Shown here piece by piece: positions 1-15,700 of a DNA stretch of 64,000 bases. The stretch is from NCBI RefSeq assembly GCF_024679095.1, contig NW_026110563.1, positions 673,501-737,500 of the forward strand, read 5' to 3'. The notes under the pieces are model-generated. The model saw only the letters and a program-made list of their open reading frames with translations, did not search any database and was not told the origin of the DNA. The translations under genes and the position numbers were made by a program. Source of the DNA: Eriocheir sinensis. Lineage: Eukaryota > Arthropoda > Malacostraca > Decapoda > Varunidae. The stretch's first letter is position 1. Every line of letters starts with the position of its first letter.

Positions 1-734
<734 letters not shown>

Positions 735-2200
735 ACAAAAATAAATACAGAATACACAAAAATAGATATGCAAAATACATATAAACAATGTAAATTTGTT
801 TCAAAATATATATACGAATACACATGAAATAAGGTAGATTTCTATAAAAATATATATGCAAAATACACATAAAATTAAGTAAATACGTATAAAAAATGTA
901 TACAAAATACACATAAAATAATGTAAATTAGTATCAAAATAAATAAACAAAATACCATTAAAAGAATGTGTATTTTTATAAATATATATATATATATATA
1001 CAAAATAAACATTAAATAATATAAATTTGTTTAAAACTATACAAAATACACATAAAATGATGTAAATACGTATAAAAATATATATACAAAATAAACATTA
1101 AATAATGTAAATTCGCGTCAAAATAAATAAACAAAATATGAATAAAAGAATGTGTATTTGTATGAAAATAGATATACAAAATACACATAAAATAACTTGA
1201 ATTTGTATCAAACTATATACAAAAATACACAAAAATATTTTAAATTTGTATGAAAATAAATATACAAAATACACATAAAATTAGGTAAATTTGTATGGAA
1301 ATACATATACAAAATACACAAAAAATAATGTAAATTTGAATGAAAATACATAAACAAATACACTTAAAATAACGTAAATTTGTATAAAAAAATATATTCA
1401 AAACTCAAATAGAATAATGTAAAATCGTATCAAAATAAATACACAGAATATTAATAAAATAATGTAAATTTGTATGAAAATAAATAGGCAAAATACCCAT
1501 AAAATAATGCATTTTTTTTATTTATAAAAATATATATACCAAAATACACATATAAAAATTAGATTTGTATTAAAATAAATATATAAAAAACACATACAGT
1601 AAGGTAAATTTGTATTGAAATAGATACGCAAAATACATATAAAGCAATGTAAATTTGTTTCAAAATATGTATACGAATACACATAAAATAACGTAGATTT
1701 CTATAACTATATATATTCAAAATACACATAAAATGAAGTAAATACGTATAAAAAAATGTATACAAAATACACATAAAATAATGTAAACTCGTATCAAAAT
1801 AAATAAACAAAATACCAATAAAAGAATGTGTATTTGTATAAATATAAATATACAAAATACACATAAAATAACGTAAATTTATATAAAACTATATACATAA
1901 ATACACAGAAGTAGCTAAATTTGTATGAAAATATATACAAAATACACACAAAATAAGCTAAATTTGAATTGAAATATATATACAAAATACTTGAAATAAA
2001 GTAAATCTTTATCAAAATATTTATACAAATACACATATAATAACGTAAATTTGTATGAAAATATATAAACAAAATACACATTAAATAATGTAAATACGTA
2101 TAAAAAAAATGTGAACAAAATACACATATAATCATGCAATTCGTATCTAAATAAATAAACAAAATACCAATAAAATAATATAAATTTGTATGAGTAAACG
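735..2200 (-). repeat. Satellite block 2, A-rich orientation
   Basis: Inverted monomers begin at TAACAAAAATAAATACAG. A small TA run lies near 986-1,000. The part from about 1,560 to 2,222 is an inverted copy of roughly 55,600-56,300: the coordinates of matching words sum to about 57,834, and the match crosses the orientation junction at 2,200. No gene is seen. Confidence 0.88.
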
Positions 2201-2222
2201 TGTATGTTGCATATTTTTTCAA
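2181..2222. other. Orientation junction (- to +) with ACACGTTTACTCATAC signature, reverse complement form
   Basis: A-rich sequence ending GTATGAGTAAACGTGT meets T-rich sequence starting GCATATTTTTTCAATAC. The word ACACGTTTACTCATAC (here reverse complemented) is not part of the standard monomer and marks the same breakpoint near 20,590, 53,745, 55,632, 57,955 and 58,320. Confidence 0.85.
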
Positions 2223-5200
2223 TACAAATTTACCTTATTATATACGCATTTTGTATATTTAATTTTAATACAAATTTAATTATTCGATGTGTATTTTTGT
2301 ATCTGTATTTTTATAAACATATGCTTTATTTTTTCGGTATTTTGCATCTTTATTTTCATACAAATATACATTATTTTATTGATATTCTGCTCATTCATTT
2401 TGATACGAATTGACAATATTCTATGTATATTTTGTATATATTTTTCATACAAATTTACGTTATTTTATATGTATTTGTTTATATATTTTGACACAAATTT
2501 ACAATATTTTATGGCTATTTTGTATATACATTTCAAAAGAAATTTACCTAGTTTTATGTGTATTTTGTATATCTATTTTCATACAAACTCAAATTATTTC
2601 TATGTATTTTTATATATATTTTAAAACAAATTTAATTATGTTATGTGTATTTTGTAAATTTATTTTCATTCATATATATATATATTATTCTATTGTTGTT
2701 TTGTTGATTTATATTGATGCGAATTTACATTATTTTATATGTACTTTGTATATATATTTTTATACGCTTTTACATTATTTAATATTTATTTTGAATATAT
2801 ATTTTTATTCAAATTCATGGTATTTTATGTGTATTTGTATATATATTTTCATATAAATTTACATTATTTTATGCGTATTTTGTACATATATTTTATTACA
2901 AATCTACCTTATTTTATGTTTATTTTGTATATGTATTTTGTATATTTATATGTATCCAAATACACATTCTTTTATTGGTATTTTGTTTATTTATTTTAAA
3001 TCGAATTTACATTATTTTATGTGTATTTTGTATACATTTTTTTTATACGTAATTACTTAATTTTATGTGTATTTTGTATATATATTTTTATAGAAATCTA
3101 CGTTTTTTTATTTGTATTCGTATATATATTTTGAAACAAATTTACATTGTTTTATATGTATTTTTGCACATCTCTCTCAATACAAATTTACCTTATTGTA
3201 TGTGCATTTTGTATATTTATTTCAATGCAAATTTAAATATTTTATGTGTATTTTGGTATACATATTTTTATAAGAAATGCGCTATTTTATGGGAATTTTG
3301 CATCTTTATTTTCATACAAATTTACATTATTTTATTAATATTCGGTGTATTTATTTTGATACGATGTTACATTATTCTATTTGTTTTTTGTATATACTTT
3401 TTTATACATATTTACATTATTTAATGTGTATCTTGCATATATATTTTATACAAATTTATTATCTATTATCTATTTTCATACAAATACACATTCTTTTCAT
3501 GATATTTTGTTTATTTATTTTGACACGAATTTACATTATTTGATATGTATTTTGTATATATATTTTTATACGCATTTACATAATTTCATATGTATTTTGT
3601 GTATATATTTCTATAGAAATCTACTTTATTTTATGTTTATTCGTATATATATTTTGAAACAAATTTACATTGTTTTATATGTATTTTTGAATATCTCTTT
3701 CAATACAAATTTACCTTACTGTATATGCATTTTGTATATCTATTTCAATACAAATTTAAATATTTTATGTGTATTTTGGTAAATATATTTTTATAAAAAA
3801 TGCGATAATTTTTGGGAATTTTGTATCTTTATTTTCATACAAATTTACATTATTTTATTGATATTCTGTGTATTTATTTTGATACGATTTTACATTATTC
3901 TATTTGTTTTTTGTATATATATTTTTATACACATTTACATTATTTAATGTGTATCTTACATATATATTTTATACAAATTTACGTTATTTTAAGTGTATTT
4001 GTTTATATATTTTCATTCAAATTTACATTATTTGATGTGTATTTTGTATATGTATTTCAATACAAATTTACCTAATTTTATGTGTATTTTGTATATTTCT
4101 TTTCAAACAAATTAAAAATATTTTTGTGTATTTTTGTATATAGTTTTATACAAATTTAGGTTATTTTATGTACGCATTTACATTATTTAGTGTGTGTTTT
4201 GTATATATATATTTTTTTGCAAATTTACTTTATTTTATATCCATTTTTGTACATATATTTTTATAGAAATTTGCGTTATTTGTATATGTTTTCTCATACA
4301 AATTTACATTATATTATTGCTATTTTGTTTATTTATTTTGATACGAATTACATGATTATATGTGTATTTTGTACATATTTTTTATACGTATTTACATTAC
4401 TTAATGTGTATTTTGTTTATATATTTTTAAACAAATCTACGTTATTATATGTATTTGTATAAATATTTTGATACAGATTTACATTATTTTATGTATTTTG
4501 TATGTACATTTCAAATCAAATTTAGCTCATTTTAGCTGTATTTTGTATATATATTTTCATACAAATTTAGTTACTTCTGTGTATTTTTGTATATAGTTTT
4601 ATACAAATTTACGATATTTTATGTATATTTTGTATATTTATATTTATACAAATACACAATCTTTTACTGGTATTTTGTTTATTTATTTTGATACGATTTT
4701 TATGTATTTTTTGTATTCATTTTTTTATACGTATTTACTTCATTTTATGTGTATATATTTTTATAGAAATCTACGTTATTTTATGTGTATTCGTATATAT
4801 ATTTTGAAACAAATTTACATTGTTTTATATGTATTTTGCATATCAATTTCAATACAAATTTACCTTATAGTATATGCTTTTTTTATATTTATTTTAATAC
4901 AAATTTTAATATTTTATGTGTATTTTGGTATATATATTTTTAAAAAAAATGCGTTATTTTATGGCTATTTTGTATCTTTATTTTCATACAAATTTACATT
5001 ATTTTATTAATATTCTGTGTATTTATTGTTGATACGATTTTACATTATTCTATTTGTGTTTTATATATATTTTTTTTATACATATTTACATTATTTGATG
5101 TGTATTTTGTATATATATTTGACACAAATTTACGTTATTTTAAGTGTACATGTTTATATATTTTCATTCAAATTTCCATTATTTTATGTGTATTTTGTAT

Positions 5201-5521
5201 ATGTATTTCAATATAAATATACCTAATTTTATGTGTATTTTGTATATTTATTTTCTTACAAATTTAAATTATTTTTGTGTATTTTTGTATATAGTTTTAT
5301 ACAAACTTAGGTTATTTTATGAGTATTTTGTATATCTATTTTCATACAAATACACATTCTTTTATTGATATTTTGTTTATTTATTTTGACGATAATTTAA
5401 ATTATTTAATGTGTATTTTGTATATATATATTTTTATACGTATTTACATCATTTCATGTGTATTTTGTATATATATTTCTATAGAAATCTACGTTATTTT
5501 ATGTGTATTCGTATATATATT
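2201..5521 (+). repeat. Satellite block 3, T-rich orientation, duplicated elsewhere
   Basis: The left part, about 2,205-3,600, is an inverted copy of about 19,200-20,585 (matching words sum to about 22,796). The right part, about 3,065-5,520, is a direct copy of about 39,690-42,150 (offset about 36,630; checked at 3,277, 3,812, 5,144 and 5,319). The two matches overlap, so the block is a mosaic joined to two distant places. Anchors AAGAAATGCGCTA (about 3,274) and AAAAATGCGATAA (about 3,799) are spaced by about 525 bp, as in the 1.04-kb repeat. No gene is seen. Confidence 0.88.
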
Positions 5522-7594
5522 TAACACAAAATAACCAAAATACAAATACAAATATACACATAAAATAATTTAAAATTGAATGAAATAAATATACAAAATA
5601 AACATAAAATAAGGTAAATTTGTAATGAAATGTATGAAAAAATACACATAAAATAATATAAATTTGTATGAAAATATATATACAAATACACATTAAATAA
5701 CATGAATTTGTATAAAATTTGTATCAAAATATATACTTATACACACAATAAAATAACGAAATTTTTTTATGAAAATGTATATACAAAATACACATAAAAT
5801 AATTTAAATACGTAGAAAAATATATATACAAAAAACACATAAAATAGTGTAAATATGTATGAAAATATATAAACAAATTTGGATAAAAAATATATACAAA
5901 ATTAACATTAAATAATGTAAATATATATATAAAAAAATATATACAAAAAACACATAGAATAATGTTAAATCGTATTAAAATAAATAAAGAGAATATCAAT
6001 AAAATAATGTAAATTTGCATGAAAATAAAGATGCAAAATATCCTTATAATAACGCATATTTGCATAAAAATATAGATACAAAAATACATCTAAAATAATT
6101 AAAGTTGTATTAAAATAAATATACAAAATGCACGTACAATAAAGTAAATTTGTATTGAAATAGATATGCAAAATACACATTAATAATGTAAATTTGTATC
6201 AAAATATATATACGAATACTCATAAAATAGAGTAAATTTCTATGAAAATATACATACAAAATAGATTAACAAAATACACATATAACTAGTTAAATTTGTA
6301 TTTAAATACATGTACAAAAAACACATAAAATAATGTAGATTTGTATGAAATTAAAACAAATACATTTTATATAAAATATATATACAAAATACACATAGAA
6401 TAATGTAAAATCATATCAAAATAGCTACACAGAATATCAATAAAATAATGTAAATTTGTATGAAAATAAAGATGCAAAATACCCATAAAATAAAGCATAT
6501 TTTTATAAAAATACATATACAAAAATACACATAGATTAATCAAATTTGTATTAAAATTAATATACAAAATGCACATACAATAAGGTAAATTTGTATTAAA
6601 AAAAATGTGCAAAATACACATAAAACAATGTAAATTTGTATCAAAATATATATTCGAATACACATAAAATAACGCAGATTTCTATAGAAATATATATACA
6701 AAATACACTTGAAATAATGTAAATACGTATAAAAATATATATACAAAATACACATTAAATAATGTTAATTCGTGTCAAAAAAAAATAAACAAAATATCAT
6801 GAAAAGAATGTGTATTTGTATGAAAATAGATATACAAAATACACATAAAATAACCTAAATTTGAATAAAACTATATACAAAAATACACAAAAATAATTTA
6901 AACTTGTATGAAAATAAATATACAAAAAACATATAAAATTAGGTAAATTTGTATTGAAATACATATACAAAATACACATAAAATAATGTAAATTTGAATG
7001 AAAATATATAAACATATAGACTTAAAATAACGTAAATTTGTATCAAATATATATACAAAAAACACATTAAATAATGTAAATATGTATAAAAAAATATATA
7101 CAAAACGCAAATAAAATAATGTAAAATCGTATCAAAATAAATACAGAAAATATTAATAAAATAATGTAAATTTGTATGAAAATTAAGATGCAAAATACCC
7201 ATAAAATAATGCATTTTTAAAAAAAATATATATACGAAAAAACATAAAATATTTGATTTTGTATTAAAATAAAAAGATATACAAAATTCACATAAAATAA
7301 GCTAAATTTGAATTGAAATATATATACAAAATACTTAAAATAATGTAAATTTGTATCAAAATACTTATACAAATACACATATAATAACGTAAATTTGTAT
7401 AAAAATATATAAACAAAATACACATTAAATAATGTAAATACGTATAAAAAAATGTACAAAATACACAAATAATCATGTAATTCGTATCAAAATAAATAGA
7501 CAAAATAATAATAAAATAATGTAAATTTCTATGAGAAAACATATACAAAATACACATAAATAACGCAAATATCAATAAAAATATATATAATATA
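5522..7594 (-). repeat. Satellite block 4, A-rich; inverted copy of the 2.55-kb repeat region
   Basis: Orientation flips at TATATTTAACACAAAATAAC. Words between about 5,530 and 7,214 match about 25,797-27,480 in inverted order, with coordinates summing to 33,010-33,030, so this block carries an inverted, diverged segment of the central higher-order repeat. It also has a direct counterpart in the - block at 48.6-50.1 kb. No gene is seen. Confidence 0.87.
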
Positions 7595-7640
7595 ATATAT
7601 TTTTATACATATTTAAAATATTTAATATATATTTTGTATA
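7570..7640. other. Recurrent - to + inversion junction of near-palindromic AT sequence
   Basis: The junction core ATATATATAATATAATATAT sits between CAATAAAA on the left and TTTTTATACATATTTAAAAT on the right. Practically the same junction occurs at about 42,930-42,985 and 50,093-50,145, and in reverse complement at about 25,395-25,440. Four copies of one breakpoint indicate that the inversion happened once and was then duplicated. Confidence 0.85.
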
Positions 7641-9512
7641 TATATTTTATCCAAATTTACGTTATTTTATATGTATTTGTTTATATATTTTCATACAAAT
7701 TTACATTATTTTATGTGAGTTTTGTATATGTATTTCAATACAAATTTGCCTAACTTTATGTGTATTTTGCATATCTATTTTCAAACAAATTTAAATTATT
7801 TTTGTGTATTTTTGTATATATTTTTATACAAATTTTAGTTATTTTATTTGTTTTTTGTATATATATTTTCCTACAAATATACATACTTTTATTGGAATTT
7901 TGTGTATTTAATTTTTTACGAATTTACATTTGTTTATGTTTATTTTGTATATATATTTTTCTACGTATTTAAATTATTTTATGTGTATTTTATATAAACA
8001 TTTTCATAAAAATTTACGTTATTTTATTGTGTGTATTCGTAAATATTTTGAAACAAATTTTATACAAATTCATGTTATTTTATGTGTATTTGTATATATA
8101 TTTTCATACAAATTGATATTATTTTATGTGAATTCTTACACATATTTTATTACAAATTTACCTTATTTTATGTTTATTTTGTATATTTATTTCATTCAAT
8201 TTTAAATTATTTAATGTGTATATTTTTATTTGTATTTAGGTTATTTTATGTGTGTTTTCTATATATATTTTCATCCAAAATTACATTATTTTATTGTTAT
8301 TTTCCTAATTTAACTCGATACGAATTTAGATTATTTCATAGGTATTTTGTATACATATTTTTATACTCATTTACATTATCTAATGTGTGTTTTGTATATA
8401 TCTTTTTATGCAAACTAATTTTATGTGCATTTTTGTACATATATTTTTATAGAAACTTAAAATGTTATTTTATGTGTATTTTGTATGTTTTCTCATAAAA
8501 ATTTACATTATTTAATTAGTTTTTTGTTTATTTATTTTGATACGAATGACTTGATTATTGGTGTATTTTGTAAATATTTTTTTTATACGTATTTACATTA
8601 CTTAATGTGTATTTTGTTTATATATTTTTTTTCAAATTTACGTTATTATATGTGTATTTGTTAAAAATATTTTGAAACGAATTTACTTTATTTTATGTAT
8701 TTTGTATATATATTTCAATTCAAATTTAGCTTATTTTGTGTGTATTTTGTATATCTATTTTCATACAAATTTAATTACTTCTGTGTATTTTTGTATATAG
8801 TTTTATACAAATTTACGTTATTTTATGTGCATTTTGTATATTTATATTTATACAAATACACATTCTCTTATTGGTATTTTGTTTATTTATATATATACGA
8901 ATTTACATTATTTTATGTGTTTTTTGAATACATTTTTGTTTCGTATTTACTTAATTTTATTTGTATTTTGTATATATATATTTATAGAAATCTACGTTAT
9001 TTTATGTGTATTCGTATATATATTTTGAAACAAATTTACATTGTTTTATATGTTTTTTGCATATCTATTTCAATACAAATTTACCTTATTGTATGTGCAT
9101 TTTGTATATTTATTTTAATACAAATTCAAATATTTTATGTGTATTTTGGTATATATAATTTTAAAAAAAAGCGTTATTTTATAGGTATTTTGCATCTTAG
9201 TTTTCATACAAATATACATTATTTTATTAATATTCTGTGTATATATTTTGATACGATTTTATATTATACTATTTGTGTTTTGTATATATTTTTTTATACA
9301 TATTTTCATTATTTAATGTGTATTTTTTATATATATTTTATACAAATTAACGTCATTTTAAGTGTATTTGTTTATATAATTTCATTCAAATTTACATTAT
9401 TTTAAGTGTATTTTGTATATGTATTTCAATACAAATTTACCTAATTTTATGTGTATTTTGTATATTTATTTTCATACAAATTTAAATTATTTTTGTGTTT
9501 TTTTGTATATAC
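7595..9512 (+). repeat. Satellite block 5, T-rich; paired with 50.1-52.0 kb
   Basis: Direct copy of about 50,113-52,033, with offset near 42,520 (7,760 pairs with 50,281; 9,778 with 52,295). The block contains diagnostic monomers such as TTAAAATGTTATTTTATG (about 8,457) and ACTTGATTATTGGTGT (about 8,550). One reading frame from 8,695 stays open for 236 codons, but it is purely periodic and I do not call it a gene. Confidence 0.88.
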
Positions 9513-9806
9513 ATATAGAGTAAATTTCGATGAAAATATATATTCAAAATATATATAAAATTATGTAAATAAGTATAAAAATATATATATGAAATACACC
9601 TAAAAAAATGAAAATTCGTATCAAAATAAATAAACAAAATTCCGATAAAAGAACGTATATTTGTAGGAAAATAAATATACAAAATACACATAAAATTACG
9701 AAACTTTGAATAAAAGTATATACAAAAAAACAAAAAAATAAATTTCAATTTGTATGAAAATAGATATACAAAATACACATATAATTAGTTAAATTTGTAT
9801 TTAAAT
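9513..9806 (-). repeat. Satellite block 6, short A-rich block
   Basis: It starts at the junction ACATATAGAGTAAATTTC and ends at the palindromic word TACATGTA near 9,806. The same + to - junction and following monomers are present at 52,030-52,320. That copy continues - for 1.4 kb more, so this one has been cut short by a later rearrangement. Confidence 0.85.
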
Positions 9807-12779
9807 ACATGTATATTTGATACAAATTTACGTAATTTTAAGTCTATATGTTTATATATTTTCATTCAAATTTACATTATTTTCAGTGTATTTTGTATAT
9901 GTATTTCAATACAAATTTACCTATTTTATATGTTTTTTGTATATTTATTTTCATACAAGTTTAAATTATTTTTGTGTATTTTTGTATATAGTTTTATACA
10001 AATTTAGGTTATTTTATGTGTATTTTGTATATCTATTTTCATACAAATACACATTCTTTTCATGATATTTTGTTTATTTATTTTGACACGAATTAACATT
10101 ATTTGATGTGTATTTTGTATATATATTTTTATACGTACTTACATTATTTCAAGTGTATTTTGTATATATATTTCTATAGAAATCTGCGTTATTTTATGTG
10201 TATTCGTAATATATTTTGAAACAAATTTACATTGTTTTATGTGTATTTTGCATATTTTTTCAATACAAATTTACCTTATTGTATATGCATTTTGTATATT
10301 AATTTTAATACAAATTTGATTAATCTATGTGTATTTTTGTATATGTATTTTCATAAAAATATGCTTTATTTTATGGGTATTTTGCATCTTTATTTTCATA
10401 CAAATCTACATTATTTTATTGATATTCTGTGTATTTATTTTGATATGTTTTTACATTATTCTATGTGTATTTTGTATATATATTTTATATAAAATGTATT
10501 TGTTTTCATTTCATACAAATCTACATTATTTTATGTGTTTTTTGTACATGTATTTAAATACAAATTTAACTAGTTATATGTGTATTTTGTATATCTATTT
10601 TGTATGTATATTTTCATAGAAATTAACTCTATTTTATGAATATTCGTAAATATATTTTGCTACAAATTTACATTATTGATGTGTATTTTGCATATCTATT
10701 TCAATACAAATTTACTTTATTGTACGTACATTTTGTATATTTATTTTAATACAAATTTAATTATTTTATATGTATTTTTGTATTTTTTTTATGCAAATAT
10801 GCGTTATTATATGAATATTTTCCATCTTTATTTTCATACAAATTTACATTATTTTATTGATATTCTCTTTATTTATTTTGATTCGATTTAACATTATTCT
10901 ATGTGTTTTTTGTATATATTTTTTTTATACATATTTACATTATTTAATGTTCATTTTGTATATATTTTTTATCCAAATTTACAATATTTTATGTGTATTT
11001 GTTTATATATTTTCATACATATTTACATTATTTTAGGTGTTTTTTGTATATATATTTTTTTACGTATTTAAGTTATTTTATGTGTATTTTGTATATACAT
11101 TTTCATAAAAAAATTACGTTATTTTATTGTGTGTATAAGTATATATTTTGATACAAATTTTATACAAATTCATGTTATTTAATGTGTATTTGTATATATA
11201 TTTTCATACAAATTTATATTATTTTATGTATATTTTTTGGTATATTTCATTACAAATTTACCTTATTTTATGTTTATTTTGTATATTTGTTTCATTCAAT
11301 TTTAAATTATTTTATGTGTAGATTTGTATTTGTATTTAGGTTATTTTATGTGTATTTTGTATATATATTTTCATCCAAAATTACTTTATTTTATTGGTAT
11401 TTCTTAATTTAATTCGATACGAATTTAGATTATTTCATAGGTATTTTGTATACATATTTTTATACTCATTTACATTATCTAATGTGTGTTTTGTATATAT
11501 ATTTTTATGCAAATTTATCTAATGTTCATTTTTGTACATATATTTTAATAGAAATTTGCGTTATTTTATGTATATAGTTTTATATAAATTTACGTTATTT
11601 TATGTGCATTTTGTATATTTATATTTATACAAATACACATTCTTTTATTGGTATATTGTTTATTTACATTTATACGAATTTACATTATTTTATGTGTATT
11701 TTGTATATGTATTTTTATAGAAATCTACGTTATTTTATGTGTATTCGTATATATATTTTGAAACAAATTTACATTATTTTATATGTATTTTCCATATCTA
11801 TTTCAATACAAATTTACCATATTGTATGTGCATTTTGTATGTTTATTTTAATACAAGTTCAAATATTTAAGTGTATTTTGGTATCAATAATTTTATAAAA
11901 AATGCGTTATTTTATAGGTATTTTGCATCTTAATTTTCATTTTATATGTATATTGTATATATATTTTTATACGCTCTTACATTATTTAATATCTATTTTG
12001 AATATATATTTTTATACAAATTCATGGTATTTTATGTGTATTTGTATATATATTTTCATATAAATTTACATTATTGTATGTGAATTTTGTACATATATTT
12101 TATTACAAATCTACCTTATTTTATGTTTATTTTGTATGTGTATTTTGTATATTTATATTTATCCAAATACACATTCTTTTATTGGTATTTTGTTTATTTA
12201 CTTTAATTCGAATTTACATTATTTTATGTGTATTTTGAATACATTTTTTTATACGTATTTACTTAATTTTATGTATTTTGTATATATATTTTTATAGAAA
12301 TCTATGTTTTTTTATTTGTATTCGTATATATATTTTGAAACAAATTTACATTGTTTTATATGTATTTTGCATATCTATTTCAATACAGATTTACCTTATT
12401 GTATGTGTATTTTGTATATTTATTTTAATACAAATTAATTTTTTCATGTGTATTTTGGTATATATATTTAAAAAAAAAAGCGTTATTTAATGGGTATTTT
12501 GCATCTTTATTTTCATACAAATTTACATTGTTTTATTAATATTCTGTGTATTTATTTTGATACGATTTTACATTATTCTATTTGTGTTTTGTATATATTT
12601 TTTTATACATATTTACATTATTTAATGTGTATTTTGTATATTTTAAAACAAATTTACGTGTTTTTATGCGCATCTGTTAAAATATTTTGATACAAATTTA
12701 CATTATTTTATGTATTTTGTATATATATTTCAATACAAATTTAGTTTATTTTATGTATATTTTGTATATCTATTTTCAT
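9807..12779 (+). repeat. Satellite block 7, T-rich; outer copy of the 2.55-kb repeat
   Basis: About 9,812-11,930 is a direct copy of about 25,966-28,086 with an offset of 16,151-16,156 at four separate anchors. It is more diverged than the central copies are from one another. Beyond the fusion point near 11,938 it continues as a different segment that matches about 38,324 onward. No gene is seen. Confidence 0.88.
11926..11950 (+). other. Fusion point TTTTCATTTTATATGTA, copy 1
   Basis: In the intact higher-order repeat, TTAATTTTCATACAAATTTA continues normally (for example at 28,133). Here the monomer is cut after TTTTCAT and joined to TTTATATGTA of another monomer without change of orientation. 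The identical fusion occurs near 22,036 and 38,318, so it is a shared deletion or recombination scar. Confidence 0.85.
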
Positions 12780-15700
12780 TTGTATCAAAATAAATAAACA
12801 AAATAGCAATAAAATAATGTAAATTTGTATGAGAAAACATATACAAATACACATAAAATAACGCAAATTTCTAAAAAAATATATGTACAAAAATGCACAT
12901 AAAATAAAGAAAATTTGCAAATTTGTATTGAAATAGATATGCAAAATACATATAAAACAATGTAAATTTGTTTCAAAATATATATACGAATACACATAAA
13001 ATAACGTAGATTTCTATGAAAATATATACAAAATACACATAAAATGAAGTAAATACGTATAAAAAAAATGAATACAAAAAATACATAAAATCGTATCAAA
13101 ATAAATAAACAAAATATCAGTAAAAGAATGTGTATTTGTAAAAATATAAATATACAAAATACACATAAAATATCGTAAATTTGTATAAAACTATATACAA
13201 AAATACACAGAAGTAATTAAATTTGTATGAAAATACATATACAAAATACAGCTAAAATAAGCTAAATTTGAATTGAAATGTACATACAAAATACATAAAA
13301 TAATGTAAATCTGTATCAAAATATTTATACAAATACATATAATAACGTAGATTTGTTTAAAAATATATAAACAAAATACACATTAAGTAATGTAAATACG
13401 TATAAAAATATGTACAAAATACTAATATTATCATGTAATTCGTATCAAAATAAATAAACAAAATAGCAATAAAATAATGTAAATTTGTATGAGAAAACAT
13501 ATACAAATAACGCAAATTTCTATAAAAATATATGTACAAAAATGCACATAAAATAAAGTAAATTTGCAAAAAAATATATATACAAAACACACACTAAATA
13601 ATGTAAATGCGTACATAAAATAACCTAAATTTGTATAAAACAATATACAAAAATACACAAAAATAATTTAAATTTGTTTGAAAAGAAATATACAAAATAC
13701 ACATAAAATTAGGTAAATTTGTATTGAAATACATTTACAAAATACACATCAAATAATGTAAATTTGAATGAAAATATATATACGAATACAAATAAAAAAA
13801 CGTAGATTTCTATAAAAATATATATACAAAATACACATAAAATTAAGTAAATACGTATAAAAAAATGTATACAAAATACACATAAAATAATGTAATTTCG
13901 AATTAAAATAAATGTAAATTTGAATGAAAATATAAAAACAAATACACTTAAAATAACGTAAATTTGTATAAAATATATATGCAAGATACACATTAAATAA
14001 TGTAAATGTGTATAAAAAAATATATACAAAAAACAAATAGAATAATGTAAAATCGTATCAAAATAAATACACAGAATATCAATAAAATAATGTAAATTTG
14101 TATGAAAATAAAGATGCAAAATTCCCAAAATTATCGCATTTTTTATAAAAATATATATACCAAAATACACATAAAATATTTAAATTTCTATTGAAATAAA
14201 TATACAAAATGTATATACAGTAAGGTAAATTTGTATTAAAAGAGATATTCAAAAATACATATAAAACAATGTAAATTTGTTTCAAAATATATATACGAAT
14301 ACACATAAAATAAAGTAGATTTCTATAGAAATATATATACTAAATACATATGAAATTATGTAAATACGTATATAAATATATATACAAAATACATATCAAA
14401 TAATGTAAATTCGTGTCAAAATAGATAAACAAAATATCATGAAAAGAATGTGTATTTGTATAAAAATAGATAATAGATAATAAATTTGTATAAAATATAT
14501 ATGCAAGATACTCATTAAATAATGTAAATATGTATAAAAAAGTATATACAAAAAACAAATAGAATAATGTAAATTCGTATCAAAATAAATACACCGAATA
14601 TTAATAAATTAATGTAAATTTGTATGAAAATAAAGATGCAAAATTCCCATAAAATAGCGCATTTCTTATAAAAATATATATACTAAAATACACATAAAAT
14701 ATTTAAATTTGTATTGAAATAAATATACAAAATGCACATACAATAAGGTAAAATTGTATTGAAAGAGATATGCAAAAATACATATAAAACAAAGTAAATT
14801 TGTTACAAAATATATACCCGAATATAAATAAAAAAACGTAGATTTCTATAAAAATATATATACAAAATACACATAAAATTAAGTAAATACGTATAAAAAA
14901 AATGTATACAAAATACACATAAAATAATGTAATTTCAAGTTAAAATAAATGTAAATTTTAATGAAAATATAAAAACAAATACACTTAAAATAACGTAAAT
15001 TTGTATAAAATATATATGCAAGATACACATTAAATAATGTAAATGTGTATAAAAAAATATATACAAAAAACAAATAGAATAATGTAAAATCTTATTAAAA
15101 TAAATACACAGAATATCAATAAAATAATGTAAATTTGTATGAAAATAAAGATGCAAAATTCCCAAAAATTATCGCATTTTTTATAAAAATATATTTACCA
15201 AAATACACATAAAATATTTAAATTTGTATTGAAATAAATATACAAAATGCATATACAGTAAGGTAAATTTGTATTAAAAGAGATATTCAAAAAAACATAT
15301 AAAACAATGTAAATTTGTTTCAAAATATATATACGAATACACATAAAACAAAGTAGATTTCTATAGAAATATATATACAAAATACATATGAAATTATGTA
15401 AATACGTATAAAAATATATATACAAAATACATATCAAATAATGTAAATTCGTGTCAAAATAAATAAACAAAATATCATGAAAAGAATGTGTATTTGTATA
15501 AAAATAGATAATAGATAATAAATTTGTATGAAATATATATGCAAGATACTCATTAAATAATGTAAATATGTATAAAAAAGTATATTAAAAAAACAAATAG
15601 AATAATGTAAATTCGTATCAAAATAAATACACCGAATATTAATAAAATAATGTAAATTTGTATGAAAATAAAGATGCAAAATTCCCATAAAATAGCGCAT

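Noticed and set aside
8695..9405. 236-codon open reading frame, and the similar 227-codon frame at 50,457-51,140 and 233-codon frame at 22,186-22,887
   Set aside because: Same periodic I, Y, F, L-rich translation of satellite. The duplicate copies do not keep the same frame boundaries, and the last one runs into a (TA)n tract.
12900..12940. Possible insertion at GAAAATTTGCAAATTTGTAT
   Set aside because: It is explained by a simple deletion joining two monomers (AAATTTGCA and AAATTTGTATTG); no inserted sequence is present.
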